From NCBI GenBank assembly GCA_030698575.1, contig JAUYMQ010000548.1, positions 1-9,028 on the forward strand: a DNA stretch of 9,028 bases, given 5' to 3'. Below are positions 1 to 6,324 of the stretch, in pieces. The DNA comes from Deltaproteobacteria bacterium. GTDB lineage: Bacteria; JAUYMQ01. The position numbers and the translations under genes were made by a program. The notes under the pieces are model-generated. The model had not been told where the DNA came from, searched no databases, and saw only the letters and a program-made list of their open reading frames with translations. Each line of letters begins with the position of its first letter. Positions within the stretch are counted from its first letter, which is position 1.

Positions 1-204
1 CCGCGCCTCGTTTCCCGCAAAGCAGGAGAGCATCGTCGGCGTGCGGACACCCAGATGGCTCAGGAGCTTGCGCGTTTTGCGCGTGTCCTCCGCGGCGATA
101 AAATCGGCCTCCGCCAGCGCGCGGCGGGCGCGGGGGGAGACATCCTCGAGATTGCCGATGGGCGTCGCCACAACGTACAGTACGCCCGCATCGCGTTGGG
201 TCAC
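1..204 (-). CDS. rsmI: 16S rRNA (cytidine-1402-2'-O)-methyltransferase RsmI, N-terminal part, cut by the window edge
   Basis: RsmI uses S-adenosylmethionine to 2'-O-methylate C1402 in the 30S decoding centre, acting in the cytoplasm on the assembled subunit. Only the first 68 residues are visible; the rest lies left of position 1. They contain the family's hallmark start: a short beta strand, then [18 protein letters not shown] (residues 9-26), then [22 protein letters not shown] (about residues 31-52). The AEDTR..LL pattern is diagnostic of this SAM-binding tetrapyrrole-methylase fold. The start is well fixed: an in-frame TGA lies two codons before the GTG at 204-202, and a GGGGTGA purine run sits 3 nt upstream as ribosome-binding site. 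The gene is divergent from the phosphofructokinase gene, and its leader contains the 13-bp repeats. In many bacteria rsmI neighbours yraN; here the phosphofructokinase gene lies between them. Function is assigned from the family, and I am confident. Confidence 0.93.
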   Translation of the reverse strand, partial: MTQRDAGVLYVVATPIGNLEDVSPRARRALAEADFIAAEDTRKTRKLLSHLGVRTPTMLSCFAGNEAR

Positions 205-217
205 CCGTCACCCCGCT

Positions 218-282
218 GGATTGGCCTTCTGGATTGGCCCTTTGAATCGGCCCGCTGGATTGGCCCGCCGGATTGGATCGAT
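218..282. repeat. Five-copy degenerate 13-bp tandem repeat upstream of rsmI
   Basis: The unit is GGATTGGCCCGCT-like and recurs with exact 13-bp spacing. Copies start at 218, 231, 244, 257 and 270. They read GGATTGGCCTTCT, GGATTGGCCCTTT, GAATCGGCCCGCT, GGATTGGCCCGCC and GGATTGGATCGAT. The 13 bases before copy 1 share only the trailing CCCCGCT, so the array may be decaying at its left edge. It lies 13-78 bases upstream of the rsmI GTG and inside the rsmI/pfp divergent spacer (205-407), so it probably falls in the rsmI promoter or leader. It could be a set of regulator sites or simply a slippage-derived minisatellite. I see no strong -35/-10 pair for either gene in the spacer. Confidence 0.85.
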
Positions 283-407
283 CGCGGCGCGAATGTTAAC
301 ACAGCAGCGGCGGCGCCGGGCCGGGCGCTTTCATCGCCATGCGCCGTTCTGCTAATCTCTCCGGCATCGTCGACCATGAAGACGGCCTGAAAGCCGCGGA
401 GGACCCT

Positions 408-1436
408 ATGAAACGAGTCGGAGTGCTGACGGGCGGCGGGGACTGCCCGGGGCTGAACGCCGCCATACGAGCGATCGTCCGCCGTAGCCACCAACACGGG
501 TTCGAGTCGGTGGGAATCCTCGAGGGGTGGCGCGGGCTGACCGAGGGGCTCACCCGCGATCTCGATCGCGATGCCGTATCGGGAATCCTGCACGTGGGGG
601 GAACGATTCTTAAAACCTCACGCACGAACCCGAGCAAGATGGAGGGAGGCTTCGAAAAGGTCGAAGCCAACTTCAAGAAGATCGGCCTCGACGCCCTGGT
701 GGCGATCGGAGGCGAGGACACGCTTGGCGTGGCAAGGAGCCTTCACGAGCGCGGCCTTCCCGTGGTGGGTGTTCCAAAAACAATCGACAACGATCTGGGC
801 GGCACGGATTTCACCTTCGGCTTCAACACCGCCGTCAGCATTGTCACCGAGGCCATCGACAGGCTGCACTCGACGGCTGAAAGCCACAACCGCGCGATCG
901 TGGTGGAGGTCATGGGGCGCCATACCGGCTGGATAGCCACCTACGCGGGCATCGCCGGCGGCGCCGACGTGATCCTGGTGCCGGAGTTCCCCGTCGATCT
1001 CGAGAACGTCTGCAACCACCTGCGCTCCCGCCACAAGCTCGGGCGGAGCTTCAGCATCGTCGTCGTGGCAGAGGGGGCCAGGATCGGCAAGGACGAGAAC
1101 ATCGTGTCGAGCCGGGGGACGGATGCGTTCGGCCACGCGCGGCTGGGCGGCATCGGAATGATACTGGCCGAGGAGATCGAGAAGCGAACGGGCTTCGAAA
1201 CCCGCGTGACGTCCCTGGGGCACGTCCAGCGCGGCGGATCACCCACGGCCTTCGACCGCGTGCTGGCCACGCGCTACGGGGTCTTCGCGGCTGATCTCGT
1301 GAAGGAGGGGAAGTTCGGCAAGATGGCGGCGCTCCGCGGGAACGATATCGTCGCGGTTGATCTCGCCGACGCCGTGAAATCGCTCAAGACCGTGGATCCG
1401 CGCCTCTTCGAGCTGGCCGGGGTGTTCTTCGGCTGA
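408..1436 (+). CDS. pfp: 6-phosphofructokinase, group III type, predicted pyrophosphate-dependent
   Basis: This enzyme phosphorylates fructose 6-phosphate to fructose 1,6-bisphosphate in cytoplasmic glycolysis. The PPi-dependent form is reversible and can also serve gluconeogenesis. The product is 342 aa, close to the family's usual 320-345. Visible motifs are LTGGGDCPGLNAAIR (7-21), GGEDTLG (101-107), PKTIDND (123-129, catalytic Asp127 and Asp129 of the TIDND loop), MGRHTGW (169-175, substrate-binding MGR) and GHVQRGGSPTAFDR (271-284). Numbering happens to match E. coli PfkA. ATP enzymes carry Gly104 and Gly124. Here position 104 is Asp and 124 is Lys, the pair that in known enzymes blocks the ATP pocket and marks PPi use, as in the Amycolatopsis-type enzyme. 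The start is ATG 408, because GGAGGA at 398-403 precedes it; an in-frame ATG at 339 adds residues unlike the family and has no such site. The stop lies only 8 nt from the convergent yraN 3' end. The phosphoryl donor is inferred from residues, not proven. Confidence 0.93.
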   Translation: MKRVGVLTGGGDCPGLNAAIRAIVRRSHQHGFESVGILEGWRGLTEGLTRDLDRDAVSGILHVGGTILKTSRTNPSKMEGGFEKVEANFKKIGLDALVAIGGEDTLGVARSLHERGLPVVGVPKTIDNDLGGTDFTFGFNTAVSIVTEAIDRLHSTAESHNRAIVVEVMGRHTGWIATYAGIAGGADVILVPEFPVDLENVCNHLRSRHKLGRSFSIVVVAEGARIGKDENIVSSRGTDAFGHARLGGIGMILAEEIEKRTGFETRVTSLGHVQRGGSPTAFDRVLATRYGVFAADLVKEGKFGKMAALRGNDIVAVDLADAVKSLKTVDPRLFELAGVFFG

Positions 1437-1444
1437 TCGCCCGC

Positions 1445-1813
1445 TCAGCCCTCGATCTCGAAGGCATTTCTCAGAATTTCGATCCGCCACCCCGACGGGG
1501 TTTCCAGCAGGGTCACGACGTCGAAGCGCGCGGGCCGCTCGAGCATGCGGTTGGCGGCGAGGTAATGCAGCGCCGCCCGTGCGATGCGCCGGCGCTTGGC
1601 GCGCGTCACGGCCGCGGCGGGCCCGCCGAAGGCCTCTCCCCGCCTCGCCTTCACCTCCACAAAGACGATCTGTTCGCCCTCCTCCGCAACGATATCCACC
1701 TCGCCTTGCGGGCAGCGGTAATTCCGCGCGAGCAGGCGGTAGCCCGCCTCGCGCAGCACCGCCGCGGCCCGTTCCTCGCCGAAAATACCGGTCTGTCGGC
1801 GCGCCCGCGTCAA
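1445..1813 (-). CDS. yraN: YraN family protein (UPF0102), predicted endonuclease-like fold
   Basis: The product is a 122-residue protein of the YraN/UPF0102 family, whose biological role is not settled. The sequence shows the family pattern in order: GIFGEERAAAVLREAGYRLLARNYR (9-33), then GEVDIVAEEGEQIVFVEVKAR (37-57). The Asp and the Glu-x-Lys of VDIVA...VEVKAR are the acidic/lysine triad of restriction-endonuclease-like nucleases, which suggests nucleic-acid cleavage or binding. It is the last gene of the ffh-to-yraN cluster, 52 nt after rnhB, its usual neighbour. The start is TTG at 1813-1811: no ATG, GTG or TTG occurs upstream in frame back past the rnhB stop, and GAGG lies about 5 nt before it. 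The 3' end faces the phosphofructokinase gene with only 8 nt between stops and no visible terminator hairpin. Confidence 0.9.
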   Translation of the reverse strand: MTRARRQTGIFGEERAAAVLREAGYRLLARNYRCPQGEVDIVAEEGEQIVFVEVKARRGEAFGGPAAAVTRAKRRRIARAALHYLAANRMLERPARFDVVTLLETPSGWRIEILRNAFEIEG

Positions 1814-1865
1814 GTCGGCCTCGGGGGCGGGGCGCGCCCGGTCAAGAAAAGCTCGTTGGAAAAGT

Positions 1866-2495
1866 TCAGGGAGTGACGCCGTTGAAGGTCCGGCGGTGCG
1901 CCGGGCAGGGCCCGAAGTTCCTGAGCGCGGCGCGGTGCTCCGGGGTGGGGTACCCCTTGTGCCGCGCGAAGTTGTAGCGGGGCCATCGTGCGTGAAGCGC
2001 GCGCATGATTCGATCGCGCGTCACCTTGGCGACGATCGAGGCAGCTCCGATCGATATGCTCCGGCCGTCGCCTCCGACGATCGGCCGCTGGAAAAGCGCG
2101 AGCCCGATGCCGTCGCGGCCGTCGATGAGCAGGCAGTCGGGCCTCTCGGGAAGCTCGCCGACCGCCAGCCGCATCGCTTCGAGCGAGGCCTGGAGAATGT
2201 TCATGCGGTCGATGTCGGCCGGTTCGACCACCCCCACTCCCCAGGCGCAGGTCGCCGTGATCCTGACAAAAAGCGCCTCGCGGACAGGCTCCGGGAGGCG
2301 CTTCGAATCATCGATGCCTTCGATGGGACGCGACGGGTCGAGTATGACCGCCGCCGCCACGACCGGGCCGGCCAGGGGGCCGCGTCCCGCCTCGTCCACG
2401 CCCGCCACCCGACTGAAACCGCGGCGGGCGTAGTAGCGCTCGAAATAGTCACCCGGCGGCGCGTGGCGCAGAATGAGTTCCGGCGTTGCGGCCAA
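1866..2495 (-). CDS. rnhB: Ribonuclease HII
   Basis: RNase HII cuts the RNA strand of RNA-DNA hybrids and starts removal of single ribonucleotides misincorporated in DNA. Motifs seen are VAGVDEAGRGPLAGPVVAAA (Asp and Glu of the DEAG metal site), DSKRL, IDRMNILQASLEAM, CLLIDG (third acidic residue), GGDGRSISIGAASIVAKVTRD (fourth acidic residue in VTRD) and HKGYPTPEHRAAL followed by GPCPAHRRTF. All four DEDD catalytic residues are present. I chose the TTG at 2495-2493, giving 209 aa near the family norm of about 200. It follows the rplS stop by 22 nt and has a G-rich GGGGGAG just before it, although only 2 nt away. An in-frame start at 2558 would give 230 aa but lies inside rplS and adds an Arg/Gly/Cys-rich tail unlike the family. 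The gene is certain; its exact start is not. Confidence 0.93.
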   Translation of the reverse strand: MAATPELILRHAPPGDYFERYYARRGFSRVAGVDEAGRGPLAGPVVAAAVILDPSRPIEGIDDSKRLPEPVREALFVRITATCAWGVGVVEPADIDRMNILQASLEAMRLAVGELPERPDCLLIDGRDGIGLALFQRPIVGGDGRSISIGAASIVAKVTRDRIMRALHARWPRYNFARHKGYPTPEHRAALRNFGPCPAHRRTFNGVTP

Positions 2496-2517
2496 GGCTC
2501 CCCCCTGACAGCAGCTT

Positions 2518-2973
2518 TCAGCTTTTCTCGGTCCCCTCGTGGGCCTCGCCCTCCGCAACTTCAGCGGGGGCCTCGGGCGCGGCGGTCGGCTCCTCGTCCG
2601 GCGGCACGATCAGTTCCGGCTCGGCGAACCCGACGCGCTTGGCCCGGATCCTCGCCTTCTTCCCACGCAGCTTCCGAAGGTAGTAGAGCCGCGCCTGCCG
2701 CACGCGTCCCTGCTGGACGACCTCGACCTGCGTGACGGTCGGGGAGTGGAGCGGAAAGATCCGCTCGACGCCGACGCCGTAGGAAATTTTGCGCACTGTG
2801 AAACTCGCGCTCCGGCCTCCCCCGCGCTTCCGGATCACCACACCCTGGAAGATCTGGATCCGCTCCTTCTCGCCCTCGACGATCTTGACGTGGACGCGGA
2901 TCGTGTCGCCCGGTCTGAAATCAGCGACACCTTCTTTCACGAGTTCACGATCGAATTTATCCAGCAGGCTCAT
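2518..2973 (-). CDS. rplS: 50S ribosomal protein bL19 with acidic C-terminal extension
   Basis: bL19 sits at the 30S-50S interface of the ribosome. The core matches the family along its length: [23 protein letters not shown] near the N-terminus, [34 protein letters not shown] and [19 protein letters not shown]. It is followed by an extra tail of about 35 residues rich in Pro, Ala and Glu after the usual end near RVGF. The full length is 151 aa against about 115 in E. coli. The ATG at 2973 is preferred over the adjoining GTG at 2976, because GGGAGG stands 5 nt before it, an ideal ribosome-binding site. The gene begins 21 nt after the trmD stop, the normal order in this cluster. Acidic tails of this sort occur on L19 in some bacterial groups; the role of this one is unknown. 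Confidence 0.96.
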   Translation of the reverse strand: MSLLDKFDRELVKEGVADFRPGDTIRVHVKIVEGEKERIQIFQGVVIRKRGGGRSASFTVRKISYGVGVERIFPLHSPTVTQVEVVQQGRVRQARLYYLRKLRGKKARIRAKRVGFAEPELIVPPDEEPTAAPEAPAEVAEGEAHEGTEKS

Positions 2974-2994
2974 CACGGCCTCCCTTCCCCCTTT

Positions 2995-3897
2995 CTATTC
3001 GCGGCGCGCGCTCCCGCGCCCGCCGCGATCGTTCTCTCCGGAGGCATTCGCCTCACCGGCGATCGCGCCCTCCTCGCGCCTCACTTCCGCGAGCAGAACG
3101 CGATCCTCATCCGAAAGCCTGGCCCGCGCTATCAGGTCGGGCCGCCTCAGCAGCGTGCGCCGCAGCGATTCCTTCCGCCGCCACCGGGCGACCTTCCCGT
3201 GATCCCCGCTCAGGAGAACCTCGGGAACCTTCCAGCCCCTGAAGGACTCCGGCCGCGTGAATTGCGGGCATTCTAGCAAACCGTCCTCAAAGCTGTCTGC
3301 CGCCGTGCTCTCGGCGTTTCCGACCACCCCCGGGACCAGGCGCGCCACGGCGTCCACGAGGACAATCGCGGCCGGCTCGCCTCCCCCCAGCACGTAGTCG
3401 CCGACAGATATCTCCTCGTCCACCGAGGCGGCCACCCGCTCGTCCACGCCGCCATAGCGCCCGCAGACGATGATCAGATGGCGCTGGGTGGCCAGCGCCC
3501 TTGCCCGCGCCTGCGTCAGCAGCGCGCCGGCCGGGGTGAGCAGAACGACCCGGCTGCCGCGCCCGCGCAATTTCTCGATGCTTCGCACCACGGGGCCGGC
3601 CAGCATCACCATTCCGTCGCCGCCGCCGTAGGGGGCGTCGTCCGCGACCCGGTGCCGCCCCTCCCCTTCCTCGCGCAGGTCGTGGGCCCTTATTTCGAGA
3701 AGCCCCCGGGCGCTCGCCTTGGCCAGGAGCGAGTGCTCGAAGGCCGAATCAAAGATCCCGGGAAACAGCGTGAGCAGATCGATTCGCAGCGCGCCTTTTT
3801 TCCCCCGGCTGCCCGCCGTCTTCGACCTGCTACTCGCGGCTCTTTTCCGTGCGGGTCCCTTCACCGTGGCCCGGCGCGCTTTTCGCTTTTCCGCCAC
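2995..3897 (-). CDS. trmD: tRNA (guanine-37-N1)-methyltransferase TrmD with basic N-terminal extension
   Basis: TrmD makes m1G37 next to the anticodon of tRNAs reading CUN, CCN and CGG codons, preventing +1 frameshifts, with SAM bound in a trefoil knot. From the chosen start it is 300 aa (E. coli 255). Seen in order: a Lys/Arg-rich stretch (1-36), the family core start RIDLLTLFPGIF (38-49), GRHRVADDAPYGGGDGM (80-96), LIIVCGRY (141-148), VDERV (151-155), EEISVGDYVLGGGE (161-174), ARLVPGV (185-191), ADSF (200-203) and CPQFTRPESF (210-219). The residues matching E. coli Arg154 and Asp169 are present (186 and 201), but Glu116 is replaced by Gly149. GTG 3897 is chosen because GGGGAGGG precedes it by about 3 nt; it overlaps the rimM tail by 68 nt. 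A later start, such as the CTG just before RIDLL, would remove the extension and is possible. Confidence 0.93.
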   Translation of the reverse strand: MAEKRKARRATVKGPARKRAASSRSKTAGSRGKKGALRIDLLTLFPGIFDSAFEHSLLAKASARGLLEIRAHDLREEGEGRHRVADDAPYGGGDGMVMLAGPVVRSIEKLRGRGSRVVLLTPAGALLTQARARALATQRHLIIVCGRYGGVDERVAASVDEEISVGDYVLGGGEPAAIVLVDAVARLVPGVVGNAESTAADSFEDGLLECPQFTRPESFRGWKVPEVLLSGDHGKVARWRRKESLRRTLLRRPDLIARARLSDEDRVLLAEVRREEGAIAGEANASGENDRGGRGSARRE

Positions 3898-4516
3898 CGG
3901 CCCTCCCCGGCTCCCGACGCGATACCCCGGGCTCCCCGCGCCGCTCTTCCCAGACCGCGGGCGGATGCACGCGGATGACACCCTCGTCGAGTCGGACTTC
4001 CTGCAGCGCGGCCGCCGTGAAGGGGATCAGATGCTCTTCGGGTGACACACCGGGAAGCGCGTCTGAAGCGGCGCCGCCGCCCTGCTTCACGACGAGAAGA
4101 TCGAAAGCCGGCGTCTCGAGGATCTCCTCCACCTGGCCCAGCGGTTGACCATCGGCCAGGACGCGCAAGCCGACCAGATCGGCCCAGTAGTATTCGCCAG
4201 CGGCGGGCGTCGGGAAGTCGCTCCGCGGCCGGAACAGCCGCGCCCCGGTCAGCGCCCGCGCCCCCTCCGGTGTATCGACGCCCCGGAGCTTCAGCAGCGG
4301 GCGCGGCGGCCCGCCGCGGAGCGATTCGATCTCTATCCGGCGGGCGTCGAGCTGCGACCACCCCAGATATACGCGGCCCGAGCCCTCGAGCAGTTCGCCC
4401 GTGCGGCCGAGAAGATCGAGCTTCATCTCGCCGCGAAGCCCGTGGGCCTTCCCGATCCGCGCGAGGGTCACGAGGCGGTTTTCCGCCTCTGCGCTACTCG
4501 GCGGAGGGCGCTTCAA
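3830..4516 (-). CDS. rimM: 16S rRNA processing / 30S maturation factor RimM
   Basis: RimM binds ribosomal protein uS19 and the 30S head during late small-subunit assembly. The N-terminal domain shows [17 protein letters not shown] (18-34). The C-terminal PRC-barrel shows [12 protein letters not shown] (108-119) with the conserved YYW-like aromatics, [18 protein letters not shown] (126-143) and [20 protein letters not shown] (162-181). As drawn it is 228 aa against 182 in E. coli. The excess is a low-complexity Arg/Gly/Glu tail (about 190-228) that shares DNA with the trmD start in another frame. The start is unsure. TTG 4516 overlaps rpsP by 23 nt with AGAAGG directly abutting it. GTG 4471, 15 codons later, would start at VTLARIG, nearer the family norm, just behind a 7-bp hairpin. 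No KH-domain gene (khpA), common between rpsP and rimM in several phyla, is present here. Confidence 0.93.
   Translation of the reverse strand: MKRPPPSSAEAENRLVTLARIGKAHGLRGEMKLDLLGRTGELLEGSGRVYLGWSQLDARRIEIESLRGGPPRPLLKLRGVDTPEGARALTGARLFRPRSDFPTPAAGEYYWADLVGLRVLADGQPLGQVEEILETPAFDLLVVKQGGGAASDALPGVSPEEHLIPFTAAALQEVRLDEGVIRVHPPAVWEERRGEPGVSRREPGRAGGGKAKSAPGHGEGTRTEKSRE
4472..4489 (-). promoter_or_regulatory. Perfect 7-bp hairpin between the rpsP stop and the alternative rimM GTG start
   Basis: The minus strand reads GAGGCGG-AAAA-CCGCCTC, and the next codon is the in-frame GTG 4471-4469. The only GAGG purine run near that GTG is in the 5' arm, so folding would hide it. The rpsP stop lies 4 nt upstream, so a ribosome finishing rpsP would melt the stem. 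No T-run follows, so this is not an intrinsic terminator. If rimM starts at TTG 4516, the stem lies inside its coding region. Confidence 0.5.
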
Positions 4517-4751
4517 CCTTCTGCTTCTGCATCAAGGTCTTCACCGTCGGGGTCACCTGCGCCCCCTTGTCGATCCATCGCTGAACGGCCGCCAGGTCGA
4601 GAGTGGCTTCCGCGGCGTCCTTCGTCGGGTCATAGCTCCCGAGGATCTCGATGTAACGGCCGTCGCGCGGATTCCGTGAGTCCGTCGCGACCACCCTGTA
4701 CCGGGGGCGCTTCTTGGTCCCGGTTCTGGTGAGTCTGATTGTCAATGGCAT
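4494..4751 (-). CDS. rpsP: 30S ribosomal protein bS16
   Basis: bS16 is an early-binding small-subunit ribosomal protein. At 85 aa it has the usual length and pattern: an N-terminal [22 protein letters not shown] (5-26), then [14 protein letters not shown] (29-42) and a helical region ending [18 protein letters not shown] (59-76). The start is ATG 4751 with a full AGGAGG at 4764-4769. The 12-nt gap between the two is longer than usual and can be shortened by a small hairpin. The gene lies 44 nt after ffh and leads into rimM, as in the standard ffh-rpsP-rimM-trmD-rplS cluster. Confidence 0.97.
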   Translation of the reverse strand: MPLTIRLTRTGTKKRPRYRVVATDSRNPRDGRYIEILGSYDPTKDAAEATLDLAAVQRWIDKGAQVTPTVKTLMQKQKVEAPSAE

Positions 4752-4769
4752 AGGCGTTCAATGCCTCCT
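4752..4769 (-). promoter_or_regulatory. rpsP ribosome-binding site with small overlapping hairpin
   Basis: AGGAGG (4769-4764) is a perfect Shine-Dalgarno sequence but stands 12 nt from the ATG. The bases between allow AGGC-ATTGAAC-GCCT, a 4-bp stem overlapping the second half of the site and ending directly at the ATG. A competing GGCAT/ATGCC pairing would trap the start codon itself. Either could tune rpsP translation; the stems are short and may be chance. Confidence 0.4.
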
Positions 4770-4795
4770 GGTGTGCGAGCAATTGCAAGACTACC

Positions 4796-6124
4796 TCAGA
4801 TCGGAAATCGCTTACCCAGGGCCCGCATCGGTCCCCGTGTCATCTGCTTCATCACCTTGCGGGCCTGCAGGTACTGCTTCAGGAGCCGGTTCACGTCCTG
4901 GACGCGCGTGCCGCTGCCCAGGGCGATGCGACGACGGCGGCTCCCGTTGATGATCTGGTGGTTCCGGCGCTCCGAGTGGGTCATCGACTGGATGATGGCC
5001 TCGACCCGGACCAGTTCCTTCTCGTCGACCGAGAAGCCCTTCTTCTTCTTGAGCTGGCCCATGCCCGGGATCATGTCGAGGAGCCCCTCGAGGGATCCCA
5101 TGCTCTTGATCTGCTGGAGCTGCCCGAGGAAATCCTCGAGCGTGAACTTGTCGCGGCGGATCTTCTCGGCAAGCGCCTCGGCCTCGCCGGCGTCAATGGC
5201 CTGCTCGGCCTTCTCGACGAGCGATACGATGTCGCCCATGCCGAGGATCCGCGATGCCATGCGCTCGGGGTGGAAAGGCTCGAGGGCGTCCATCTTCTCG
5301 CCCACACCGATAAACTTGATCGGCTTGCCGGTGACCTTCCTGAGCGAGAGCGCCGCGCCGCCCCGCGCGTCGCCGTCCATCTTCGTCAGAATCACGCCGG
5401 TCAGATCGAGCCGCTCGGAGAACGACTTGGCGATGTTCACCGCGTCCTGCCCTGTCATGGCGTCCGCCACGAGCAGGATCTCCCGGGGCTCCACGGCGGC
5501 ACACATGCGGGCCAGCTCCTCCATCAACTCCTCGTCGACGTGAAGCCTGCCGGCGGTGTCCACCAGCACCGTATCGCACCCCTCCAGTTCCGCCTGGCGG
5601 ACACCGGCGCGGACGATCTCGACCGGATCGGCGCCTTCTGGCGTGTCGTAGACGGGCACGTCGAGCTGGCGCGCGAGCGTCTTGAGCTGCTCGATTGCGG
5701 CCGGGCGCTGGACGTCGGCAGGAACCAGATAGGGCGTGCGCTTGCGGCCCCGGAGCATTAGCGCGAGTTTCCCCGCCGTGGTCGTCTTGCCGGAGCCCTG
5801 GAGCCCGACGAGGAGGATCGGCACGGGGGGCTTCGCTGCGAGATCCAGATCGCGATGCCCGCCCCCCATGAGATCCACGAGCGCGTCGTTGACGATCTTC
5901 ACAAACTGCTGCGCCGGCGTGATGCTGTCGAGCACTTCGCGCCCGAGCGCTTTCTCCTTCACCTCGTCCGTGAAAGCCCGGGCCACCTTGAAGTGCACGT
6001 CGGCCTCGAGGAGGCTCATGCGCACTTCGCTCACCGCCTCGAGGACGTTCGCCTCGCGGAGCTTGCCGTAGCCGCGAAGCTTCTTGAAGGTGATCGCGAG
6101 CTTGTCGGATAGGGCGTCGAGCAT
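4796..6124 (-). CDS. ffh: Signal recognition particle protein Ffh (SRP54)
   Basis: Ffh is the GTPase of the bacterial signal recognition particle. With 4.5S RNA it binds signal sequences of nascent inner-membrane proteins and docks with FtsY. The 442-aa product has the expected three domains. The N domain spans about 1-95. The G domain has P-loop GLQGSGKTTT (107-116), DVQRPAAIEQL (137-147), DTAGR (189-193), TKMDGDARGG (247-256) and GVGEK (273-277). The Met-rich M domain runs from about 325, with DMIPGM (350-355) and the RNA-binding SRRRRIALGSG (395-405). The C-terminus ends soon after the M-domain core, so the usual longer tail is absent. The start is ATG 6124, where the typical MLDALSDKL opening begins. 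No good Shine-Dalgarno is visible there, only a GCCCGAACGGGC stem-loop. It is the first gene of the seven-gene minus-strand cluster. The SRP RNA gene was not found in this window. Confidence 0.98.
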   Translation of the reverse strand: MLDALSDKLAITFKKLRGYGKLREANVLEAVSEVRMSLLEADVHFKVARAFTDEVKEKALGREVLDSITPAQQFVKIVNDALVDLMGGGHRDLDLAAKPPVPILLVGLQGSGKTTTAGKLALMLRGRKRTPYLVPADVQRPAAIEQLKTLARQLDVPVYDTPEGADPVEIVRAGVRQAELEGCDTVLVDTAGRLHVDEELMEELARMCAAVEPREILLVADAMTGQDAVNIAKSFSERLDLTGVILTKMDGDARGGAALSLRKVTGKPIKFIGVGEKMDALEPFHPERMASRILGMGDIVSLVEKAEQAIDAGEAEALAEKIRRDKFTLEDFLGQLQQIKSMGSLEGLLDMIPGMGQLKKKKGFSVDEKELVRVEAIIQSMTHSERRNHQIINGSRRRRIALGSGTRVQDVNRLLKQYLQARKVMKQMTRGPMRALGKRFPI

Positions 6125-6219
6125 GGCTGGCCCGTTCGGGCGCCGGCGGGTCTCCGGCGTCGTACGGAAATCCCTTTGAGTTCGGGGCTTTGGCGACTGC
6201 CCCGAGGGAGGGGCGCAAG
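6125..6219 (-). promoter_or_regulatory. ffh 5' leader with several hairpins, two of them mutually exclusive
   Basis: The presumed leader has three GC segments in transcript order: GCCCC (6214-6210), GGGGC (6203-6199) and GCCCC (6188-6184). The middle one can pair with either neighbour (loops of 6 or 10 nt) but not both. Next comes CGCCGG-AGACCCG-CCGGCG (6159-6141), then GCCCGAACGGGC (6141-6130) ending 5 nt before the ffh ATG. None is followed by a U-run. The leader could control ffh expression, although such pairings are common in GC-rich DNA. Confidence 0.4.
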
Positions 6220-6226
6220 GGGAGGC

Positions 6227-6255
6227 AAGTTACGCCGAAAGGGGGGCGGTGTCAA
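6227..6255 (-). promoter_or_regulatory. Predicted sigma70-type promoter for the ffh operon
   Basis: A perfect -35 box TTGACA (6255-6250) is followed by a 17-nt spacer and TAACTT (6232-6227), which keeps the T, A and final T of the -10 consensus. Transcription would begin near 6220 and leave a leader of about 95 nt before ffh. It is the best promoter match I found in the window. Confidence 0.65.
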
Positions 6256-6271
6256 CGCCGCGGGTGTGTCC

Positions 6272-6285
6272 GCTCTATCTAGAGC
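6272..6285. promoter_or_regulatory. 14-bp inverted repeat in the ffh/dciA divergent spacer, possible operator
   Basis: GCTCTA-TC-TAGAGC is a perfect 6-bp inverted repeat around two bases, and it is AT-rich in a GC-rich surround. It lies 17 bp behind the ffh -35 box, where an activator or a shared regulator could bind. No protein is assigned. Confidence 0.35.
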
Positions 6286-6324
6286 CTCGTCGTGGCGCGG
6301 CCTTCCCGTGCTCGGCGGGGCCCC

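Noticed and set aside
218-282. CRISPR-like array
   Set aside because: The units are 13 bp with no spacers between them and no cas genes nearby, so this is a plain tandem repeat.
339-407. Upstream ATG extending phosphofructokinase by 23 residues
   Set aside because: The added residues do not resemble the family, which begins with the strand just before the GGGDCPG loop, and the GGAGGA site clearly serves the ATG at 408.
1896-2735. 279-codon plus-strand frame over rnhB and rplS
   Set aside because: It is antisense to two conserved genes, with low-complexity Arg/Ala/Pro composition and no ribosome-binding site or recognisable motif.
3862-3864. GTG as an alternative trmD start
   Set aside because: It lacks any purine-rich site upstream, whereas the GTG at 3897 has GGGGAGGG. 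It also does not remove most of the basic extension.
5193-6218. 341-codon minus-strand frame inside ffh
   Set aside because: It is a shifted frame of ffh made almost wholly of Arg, Ala, Gly and Pro, while ffh itself has all expected domains.
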